This document shows, piece after piece, positions 58,148 to 64,000 of a stretch of 64,000 nucleotides of DNA; position 1 is the stretch's first letter, and each line of letters starts with the position of its first letter. Source of the DNA: Spirochaetaceae bacterium bin103 (lineage in GTDB: Bacteria; Spirochaetota; Spirochaetia; SZUA-6; Bin103); assembly GCA_002238925.1 (NCBI GenBank), contig MPNH01000004.1, forward strand, positions 1 to 64,000, given 5' to 3'. The notes under the pieces were generated by a model. It was given only the letters and a program-made list of their open reading frames with translations. It did not search any database and was not told the origin of the DNA. The position numbers and the translations under genes were made by a program.

Positions 58148-59403
58148 CACGTGCCCTGCGAATAGTCCTGCAGGTAGCCCTGCTGCGCGGGCGACAGTTC
58201 ATCGATGCCGACGCCCATGGTGCGCAACTTGATGGTCGCAATTTCCCGGTCTTGCTCGCCGGAAATCGAATACACCTTCCGGTCTCGTGCGCAACCGTCC
58301 ACGGCCAGCGACACCATGCTCAGGAACTGATTTGCGAACGACATATCCATCACTTCCGACGGGTGCCCCTCGGCTGCAGCCAGATTGATCAGCCGGCCCT
58401 GCGCCAGCAGGTAGATGCGCCGCCCGTCGGCGAGCACAAACTCCTGGTTGTTGTCTCGCACCTCGGTCGGCGGCGCTGCCATCTCGTTCAGGTCGTCGAG
58501 GTTCAGTTCACAGTCGTAGTGACCGGCGTTGCAAATCACCGCGCCATCCTTCATCACCATAAAATGTCGGCGTGTTATCACGTCGCGCATACCGGTGGTG
58601 GTTATGAACACGTCGCCGTGTGCCGCGGCCTCCGCCATCGGCAACACCTCGAAACCGTCGAGTATGGCCTTCAGGGCGGCGATCGGGTCAACCTCGGTAA
58701 TCACCACCCGCGCCCCCATGCCGCGGGCGCGCACCGCGGTGCCGCGGCCGCAGTGGCCGAACCCCGCCACTACCAGCGTCTTGCCGGCCAACAGGATGGA
58801 AGTAGCGCGCAGAACGCCGTCGAGTGCCGATTGTCCGGTGCCGTACACATTGTCGAAGTCCCACTTCGTTTCCGCGTTGTTGACCGCAACCACCGGGTAC
58901 AGCAGCTTGCCGTCGTTGGCCATCGCCTGCAGGCGTTGCACGCCGGTAGTGGTTTCTTCGGTGCCGCCGAGGATCCCGTCGGCCAACTCGGGAAAGCGCG
59001 AATGGACGCGGAAGATGAGATCCGCACCGTCGTCAAGCGTCAGCGTGGGGCGGCACTTCAGGGTGGCGTCGATGCACCAGTAGAACTCGTCGACGCTCAA
59101 CCCGTGCCAGGCAAAGATGCTGACGCCGTCCGCGGCCAGAGCGGCCGCCACGTCATCCTGCGTGGACAGCGGATTGCAACCCGACCACGCCACCTCCGCG
59201 CCCGCCGCGCGCAATGCGCCGATCAGGACCGCGGTTTCCTTGGTAACATGCAGGCAGCCCGCTATGCGGTGCCCGGCCAGCGGCTTGCTGGTCTCGAACC
59301 GTCGCTGCAGGTGCGCCATGACCGGCATTCGCGACTCTGCCCAGCGGATTTTCAGAGCGCCCCGATCTGCCAGGGAGGGATCTCGAATCTTGTGTTTCGC
59401 CAC
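58147..59403 (-). CDS. ahcY: S-adenosylhomocysteinase
   Basis: A 418-residue NAD-dependent enzyme splitting SAH into adenosine and homocysteine. GCLHVTKETAVLI, DDGADLIF, VAGFGHCGRGTA (NAD site) and CNAGHYDCEL are conserved. The C-terminus ends LQDYSQGT rather than the long KxDHYRY tail, and FDNVYGTGQS replaces FDNLYGCRES, as in the short archaeal/Thermotoga-like class. No SAH riboswitch was recognised upstream. Confidence 0.95.
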   Translation of the reverse strand: MAKHKIRDPSLADRGALKIRWAESRMPVMAHLQRRFETSKPLAGHRIAGCLHVTKETAVLIGALRAAGAEVAWSGCNPLSTQDDVAAALAADGVSIFAWHGLSVDEFYWCIDATLKCRPTLTLDDGADLIFRVHSRFPELADGILGGTEETTTGVQRLQAMANDGKLLYPVVAVNNAETKWDFDNVYGTGQSALDGVLRATSILLAGKTLVVAGFGHCGRGTAVRARGMGARVVITEVDPIAALKAILDGFEVLPMAEAAAHGDVFITTTGMRDVITRRHFMVMKDGAVICNAGHYDCELNLDDLNEMAAPPTEVRDNNQEFVLADGRRIYLLAQGRLINLAAAEGHPSEVMDMSFANQFLSMVSLAVDGCARDRKVYSISGEQDREIATIKLRTMGVGIDELSPAQQGYLQDYSQGT

Positions 59404-59551
59404 GGGGATTGCTCGTCAATATAGAGCGCAGCGCACGATTTGTGCAAAGGGTAACCGCCTTGATGTGGTCGCGCGCCTCGCTCTAGGCGTACATTGCTAT
59501 TGGGCCGATCATTCAACGACGCCGCTCGGCGCGGCGCAGGAGGGATGTTTC

Positions 59552-59908
59552 ATGAACCTTTGGAATCGAATCGAGAAGGCAGTGGGGCAGGGTCTCGACG
59601 TCTCGCGCGACGTGCTGGACAAGGCGCGCCTGGGCGCCAAGGACCTGAGCGAGAAAGGTGTGCTCAAGTTCGACATCATGCAGCTTGAGAGGCAGTCGAT
59701 GAAGGTGCTGTCCCGCCTCGGCCAGGATGTCTACGACGCGTTCAGCGTGCGCAATCAGCAATCCGTATCGCGCGATACGGTGGGAGTGAAGGAACTGGTC
59801 GCCGAACTCGGCGACATCGAGCGCCGCATCGAGGAGAAGGAGCGCGCGCTGGCGCGCCTTGCGAGCCACGAAGAGAAAGCCGGAACCGACAACGGCAACA
59901 CCCCGTAG
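59552..59908 (+). CDS. Small coiled-coil protein, 118 residues
   Basis: ATG 59552 with AGGAGG upstream. Amphipathic helix at the start (LWNRIEKAVGQGLDVSRDVL), KGVLKFDIMQLERQSMKVLS, then a C-terminal coiled coil with IERRIEEKERALARL. No signal or membrane segment. It resembles small conserved hypothetical proteins from spirochaetes; I recall the pattern but cannot prove it. Divergent from ahcY. Confidence 0.7.
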   Translation: MNLWNRIEKAVGQGLDVSRDVLDKARLGAKDLSEKGVLKFDIMQLERQSMKVLSRLGQDVYDAFSVRNQQSVSRDTVGVKELVAELGDIERRIEEKERALARLASHEEKAGTDNGNTP

Positions 59909-59993
59909 CGCGGCCCCTGGCAGCGCAGCAAGATTGCCGTTGACAGGAGTCGGTCCGCCCGCCATCATTGGGGCCCCGCGAGGCGATTCCTTG

Positions 59994-60067
<74 letters not shown>

Positions 60068-60072
60068 CTTCC

Positions 60073-60110
60073 CCGTCCGCATCGGACAGGCCACCGTTCG
60101 ATGCGGACGG
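60073..60110 (+). terminator. Hairpin downstream of tRNA-Ile
   Basis: ccgtccgcatc (60073-60083) and gatgcggacgg (60100-60110) form a perfect 11-bp stem with a 16-base loop, six bases after the tRNA. There is no T-run, so it may stabilise or help release the transcript. Confidence 0.45.
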
Positions 60111-60187
60111 CTGATATTCGATTCGTAGGTCAACGCGGTCGATCACGGCGAAGGTGCCGGGGCTGGCGTCGACGAGGAGGACTTTCA

Positions 60188-60403
60188 GTGTCGAGAGCAT
60201 ACGTGGAGACGTCGGAATACCTGCTTGAGGGACTCGATGAGATGATTCAACAGGGGTTCTATCGCGACCGCAGCGAGGCCGTGAACGACGCAATACGCGT
60301 GCTGCTGAAGAACTACAAGATATCCAAGCTCCATCTCAAGGATGCGCGCGAGCGTGACCCCAGCCCCGTTCCGCTTCGACCCGCCACCAATCCGCTCGGC
60401 TAG
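60188..60403 (+). CDS. Ribbon-helix-helix protein, ParD/antitoxin-like
   Basis: A 71-residue protein from GTG 60188 with GAGGAGG upstream. YVETSEYLLEGLDEMIQQGF and YRDRSEAVNDAIRVLLKNY match ParD-type RHH folds. No toxin follows; the next gene is the DegT-like protein. It may be a stand-alone regulator. Confidence 0.75.
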   Translation: MSRAYVETSEYLLEGLDEMIQQGFYRDRSEAVNDAIRVLLKNYKISKLHLKDARERDPSPVPLRPATNPLG

Positions 60404-60445
60404 CGCGGCCGCCCGCGCCGCCCGCGGTGCCAGTGCGGTCACTCC

Positions 60446-61765
60446 GTGACGCCTGACACAAACCACCAAAACGGTCGCGCAGCGGCCGCCGGCCGGCAGG
60501 TCCGGGGCCGTGCCGCGGCGCCCGGCAAGGCGCGCCGCGAACCGGTCGCGACCAGGGTCCCGCTGTTTCGGCCCACCATTCACCGCCGCCAGATGCATGC
60601 GGTCCTGGAATGCCTGGTGTCCGAAGACATCGGTCCCGGCCCCATTACCAAGCAGTTGACCGGCGAGTTGGCGGCCGCGCTCGATTGCCGGGGCGGCCTG
60701 GCCTTGGCCGACTACCAGGCGGCGGCCGCGGCGGCCCTGTACCTGGCCACCGAGACGGCCGCCGGCGGCGAGGATTCGGCGCCCGGCGGACCACGGCCCG
60801 TGCTGCTGTCGGCGCTGGTTCCGCTGACCTACGTATACGCGGCCCGGGGCGCGGGATTGCACCCGCTGCTGGTCGATGTCGACCCGGAGACCGGTGCCCT
60901 GGATGGGGAGTCGCTGCAGCGCATGCTCGCGCATCGCCCGTGCGCGCTGGTAATCGGCCATGCGCTAGGCGCGAGCGAGCCGCTCGACGAGGTGCGCGCC
61001 GCCGGCGTGCCGATTGTCGAGGACATCTCGGCTGCGCTGCCGGGGATGGTGCCCGAGCCGGCAGGTCCGGCGCCCGGCAACGCGGCGCGCGCCGGCGCCA
61101 CCGGTGCGGCAGACGGCGGCGCGGACCAGACGCCGGGCAAGCCGCCGGAATCGGCGCCGGTCCGGGCGCCGGTGGGCGACGTGCTGGTGATCGGTCTGCA
61201 GGCGCCGGGCGTGTTGGTGGCCGGCGGCGGCCTGGCCCTGGCGCGCAGCCCACGGGGACGCCGGTTGCTTGCCGGCTGCCGGACGCGCTTCGGCTGGGCG
61301 GAACTGGCCGATGTAAACGCCGCGCTGGCGCTGGCGCAGTGGCACGATCTGGCGGCCGGGCGCCGGCGCTGCGCCGACCTTGCCGCCCGCTTCCGCGACG
61401 CCGTGGCGCGCAGCCGCCACCGCACCCTGGCGCCGGCAGCCGCGCCAGGTACGCTGTTCCCGGTCGTGGTCGAGGACGGGCTGCGTGCGGTGCAGCGCTA
61501 CGCGACCCGCCACCACGTGGAGGCCCGGCTCGGCTGCGAGGGGGCCGCCATAACCGGCCTGCTTCCCGCCGAGGGCGATCAGGCTGACGGCGGCCAGCCG
61601 CCGGCGGCGCCCGCGCCGGCCGACCCGCCGGCCGGTGCCGCGGCCGAGGAACGGCTCACCGGAGCCCAGGAACTGGCTCGCCGGTGCCTGTTGTTCCCGC
61701 TCTATCCCGAGCTTCGTGACGCCCAGGCCGGTCAGGTCGCCCGGGTGTTGGCCACCCTGCCGTAG
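60446..61765 (+). CDS. DegT/DnrJ-like protein without the PLP lysine
   Basis: A 439-residue protein from GTG 60446 that follows the DegT/DnrJ/EryC1 aminotransferase fold: FRPTIHRRQMHAVLECLVSE with the GPGPITKQLTGEL segment, then PLTYVYAARGAGLHPLLVDV. Where the cofactor-binding Lys is expected (S-x-x-K motif), the sequence is VIGLQAPGVLVAGGG with no Lys. Two Ala/Pro/Gly-rich insertions (about 205-240 and 375-400) break the fold. It is probably a non-catalytic or re-purposed member. Confidence 0.65.
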   Translation: MTPDTNHQNGRAAAAGRQVRGRAAAPGKARREPVATRVPLFRPTIHRRQMHAVLECLVSEDIGPGPITKQLTGELAAALDCRGGLALADYQAAAAAALYLATETAAGGEDSAPGGPRPVLLSALVPLTYVYAARGAGLHPLLVDVDPETGALDGESLQRMLAHRPCALVIGHALGASEPLDEVRAAGVPIVEDISAALPGMVPEPAGPAPGNAARAGATGAADGGADQTPGKPPESAPVRAPVGDVLVIGLQAPGVLVAGGGLALARSPRGRRLLAGCRTRFGWAELADVNAALALAQWHDLAAGRRRCADLAARFRDAVARSRHRTLAPAAAPGTLFPVVVEDGLRAVQRYATRHHVEARLGCEGAAITGLLPAEGDQADGGQPPAAPAPADPPAGAAAEERLTGAQELARRCLLFPLYPELRDAQAGQVARVLATLP

Positions 61766-61830
61766 TTCTAGTAGTTCGACCAGCCCGTGGCGGCGGGGTA
61801 CGGGGCTGCGCTATACTGGTGTCTGGTCCG

Positions 61831-62739
61831 ATGACAATCGGTACAGGGAAGCCGGCCGAGACCGGCGCAGGAAATGAGTCGCGGCCGCGAACGGTTCGCC
61901 GCGTGTTCGTGTTGCTCAACAGGGCTCGCGCCAGCGACCGGATCATCGCCGAGGTACGCGAGTTCTTTCAGCGCCGGCACGTCGAGGTGGTGGAGGCGGA
62001 GGTGGGCGGCTCGGCCGCCGTTCCGGTCGCGCAACTCGACCGCATCGACCTGGCGGTGTCGCTCGGCGGCGACGGGACGCTGCTCGGATGCGCACGCCTG
62101 CTTGCGGGCAGCGACATCCCGATCCTGCCGGTCAATCTCGGTACCGTGGGATTCATCACCGAGATACCGGTCGGCGAATGGCAGCAGGCATACGATGCCT
62201 ACGCCGCCGGATCGCTTGGCATCAGCACCCGGGTGATGGTGCGCGCCGAAGTACTGCGGTCGGGCAACCGGGTTGCCCGCATCGACGGTCTCAACGATGC
62301 CGTGATTGCCGCCCACGGGCGCTCCAAGATCGTGCGCCTGCGGGTACACCTGGCCGGCACCTGGGTCGCCAACTACCGCGCCGACGGGATGGTATTCGCG
62401 ACGCCGACCGGCTCGACGGCGTACTCGATGGCGGCCGGCGGGCCGATTGTCCACCCCGAGATGGACGCCTTCGTGATCACCCCGATCTGTCCGTTCACCC
62501 TGGCCAACCGGCCGCTGCTGGTCCCGGCCGCGGAGCCGGTCCGAGTCGAGATCGAACTGAACCAGCGCACCGAAATCACCCTCGCCGTCGACGGTGTGGA
62601 TGTCGTGGGGCTGCAGCCTGGCGATCAGATCGACTTCTCGCGTTCCGTGCATCAGACCCACATTGTGCGTTCCGGGAAGCGCAACTTCTACCAGGTGCTG
62701 AGGTCCAAGCTGGACTGGGCCGGGGAGCCGCGTGCTTGA
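61831..62739 (+). CDS. nadK: NAD kinase
   Basis: A 302-residue enzyme that makes NADP. GGDGT at about 79-83, LGTVGFITEI, LNDAVI and TPTGSTAYSMAAGGPIV are family motifs; DGVDVVGLQPGD closes the active site. A TATACT at 61812-61817 could be a -10 box. Overlaps recN by eight bases. Confidence 0.95.
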   Translation: MTIGTGKPAETGAGNESRPRTVRRVFVLLNRARASDRIIAEVREFFQRRHVEVVEAEVGGSAAVPVAQLDRIDLAVSLGGDGTLLGCARLLAGSDIPILPVNLGTVGFITEIPVGEWQQAYDAYAAGSLGISTRVMVRAEVLRSGNRVARIDGLNDAVIAAHGRSKIVRLRVHLAGTWVANYRADGMVFATPTGSTAYSMAAGGPIVHPEMDAFVITPICPFTLANRPLLVPAAEPVRVEIELNQRTEITLAVDGVDVVGLQPGDQIDFSRSVHQTHIVRSGKRNFYQVLRSKLDWAGEPRA

Positions 62740-64000
62740 GTCGCTGACGGTGCGCAACTATGCGCTGATCGAGCACGTGGAACTGAGCTTCGGCGCCCAT
62801 CTGAACGTACTCAGCGGCGAGACCGGCGCCGGCAAGTCAATCATTATCGGCGCCCTCGGCCTGCTGCTCGGCGCGCGCGCCACCGCGGCCGACGTTCGTA
62901 CCGGTGCCGACCGCGCCGAAGTGACCGGCGTGGTCCACCTGCAGCACCGCGACGGCGCGGTGCGCGCCTGGCTGGCCGAGCGCGATTTCCCGGTCGACGA
63001 CGACAGCCTCATCGTGCGCCGCGTGGTGCGCCGCAGCGGGCGGTCGGGCAGCTTCATCGGCGGCGTGCCGGTGCCGACCGCGCAGCTCGGCGAACTGGGC
63101 GAGCGCCTGTTCGACCTGCACGGCCAGCACCGGCACCAGAGCCTGCTGCGCGAGGCCGAGCATCGCCGCCTGCTCGATCACTTCGGCGGCCTGGTGCCGC
63201 TCGTCGAGCGGGTGCGGGAGCTGCATCGCCAACTCGCCGCCGCCCGTGCGCGCGTTGCGGAGCTGGCGGCGGGAGGCGAGCGCCGCACACGGCAGGCGGA
63301 GCTGTTGCGGCACGCCGCGGACGAGATCGACGCGGCCGACCTGCGCGCCGGCGAAGAGGAGGAGCTGGACCAGGAGCGGCTCCGCCTGACTGCCTTCGAG
63401 CGCATCTCGGAGGCGGCACAGCGCGTCTACGAGGCCACCGCCGAGGCGCGCGGGGGCGCATTGGCGGCGGTGCGCGGCGCCCTCGACGATCTGCGCACAC
63501 TGGCCTCGTACGACGCCGCGTTCGAGCCGCTCGGCGCCCGCGCCGAGAGCGCGTTCTATGAGCTTGAAGATGTGGCCGAGGAGGTGCGCCGCTATCGCAG
63601 CGGCCTGTACTTCGACGCCGCGCGGCGGGCGGCCGTGGTCGAGCGCCTGGAGCAGATCCACTCCCTGCAGCGCAAGTACGGCGCCACGGTGGCGGCCGTG
63701 CTGGAGCACGCCCGGCAGGCGCGCAGCGAGCTGGCCGGCCTCGAGGACGCCGCCGGCGCCCATGCCGCTGCCGGCGGCGACGTGCAGCGGCTCGCCGCCG
63801 GGCTGAGCGAGCAGGCGAGCGACCTGAGCGAGCGCCGCGGGAACCGCCGCCCGCCTGCGCGGTCTGGTCGAGGCCAACCTGCACGAACTCGGCATGCCGA
63901 AGGCGCGCTTTGCCGTGCAGTTGCAGCCGCGGCAGGAGCGCGGCGAGCCGGCGATCGGCCCCGCCGGCGCCGAGGCGGTGACCTTCCTGGTCTCTGCGAA
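62732..64000 (+). CDS. recN: DNA repair protein RecN, cut by window end, with internal frameshift
   Basis: Starts at GTG 62732 (GGGGAG upstream). LTVRNYALIEHVELSF and the Walker A SGETGAGKSIIIGAL are typical, followed by a long coiled coil. Near 63839-63841 the reading frame changes: reading ERRG then TAARLRGLVEANLHELGMPK requires one G fewer in a GGG run. The C-terminal half (ATPase signature region) runs off the window. RecN is an SMC-like protein in double-strand break repair. Confidence 0.9.
   Translation, partial: MLESLTVRNYALIEHVELSFGAHLNVLSGETGAGKSIIIGALGLLLGARATAADVRTGADRAEVTGVVHLQHRDGAVRAWLAERDFPVDDDSLIVRRVVRRSGRSGSFIGGVPVPTAQLGELGERLFDLHGQHRHQSLLREAEHRRLLDHFGGLVPLVERVRELHRQLAAARARVAELAAGGERRTRQAELLRHAADEIDAADLRAGEEEELDQERLRLTAFERISEAAQRVYEATAEARGGALAAVRGALDDLRTLASYDAAFEPLGARAESAFYELEDVAEEVRRYRSGLYFDAARRAAVVERLEQIHSLQRKYGATVAAVLEHARQARSELAGLEDAAGAHAAAGGDVQRLAAGLSEQASDLSERRGNRRPPARSGRGQPARTRHAEGALCRAVAAAAGARRAGDRPRRRRGGDLPGLCE

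Noticed and set aside
59404..59551. SAH riboswitch upstream of ahcY
   Set aside because: The known conserved core could not be found in the 148 bp between ahcY and the divergent gene.

Overview
A 64 kb chromosomal window of high GC (roughly two thirds G+C by eye), packed with genes on both strands and with short intergenic gaps. It reads as a free-living bacterium with menaquinone (MenH, MenB), a type-2 style isoleucyl-tRNA synthetase, a short-C-terminus S-adenosylhomocysteinase, a Gld-type ABC operon and an NAD kinase-RecN pair. Several traits (the Gld/DUF4340 operon, the small coiled-coil protein at 59.5 kb, sugar-acid and ThuA/DUF1080-type genes) fit environmental Spirochaetes-like genomes, but this is inference; no rRNA is present to settle it.

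Layout. 0-5 kb (minus): lipid operon of a fatty acid desaturase, an AcpS-like domain lacking its catalytic Lys/Glu, an acyl-activating enzyme/ACP/acyltransferase fusion and two membrane or unknown genes. 5-7.7 kb (plus): three-gene ABC-2 exporter. 8-10 kb: menH-menB. 9.9-12.1 kb: translationally coupled AlbA_2/GHKL-like protein and ParA-type ATPase. 12-23.6 kb: ileS, DUF1080 protein, 2-hydroxyacid dehydrogenase, Eis-like acetyltransferase, MATE exporter, DUF4202, ThuA, a PfkB kinase and endonuclease IV. 23.6-28 kb (minus): an RTX-repeat lipoprotein, a leishmanolysin-like lipoprotein protease, DUF2461 and VOC proteins.

28-49.4 kb is an accessory zone rich in toxin-antitoxin (TA) genes: intact pairs (Phd/PIN, hypothetical/PIN, YefM/YoeB, FitA-like/PIN), a UPF0175 antitoxin with a frameshifted DUF3368 toxin, an orphan antitoxin and several fragments. 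Inside it lie a lower-GC 1.2 kb segment bounded by a perfect 52-bp direct repeat that copies the 3' end of a racemase gene, a decayed second copy of a 37.9-39.6 kb region at 47.3-47.85 kb, a peptide transporter with a frameshifted binding protein and no ATPase genes, two AAA ATPases and the GldA/F/G-DUF4340 operon.

49.4-64 kb returns to core genes: typA, a Nudix hydrolase, a 2-hydroxyacid dehydrogenase, one ISKra4-like insertion sequence, a tRNA-binding protein, a Gfo/Idh oxidoreductase, a broken binding-protein gene carrying a duplicated hairpin insert, a TPR lipoprotein, adk-ahcY, tRNA-Ile(GAT), a RHH protein, a DegT-like protein without the PLP lysine, nadK and recN (cut by the window end). 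Four genes carry frameshifts, two of them in short homopolymers, so sequencing or assembly error must be excluded before calling those genes dead.
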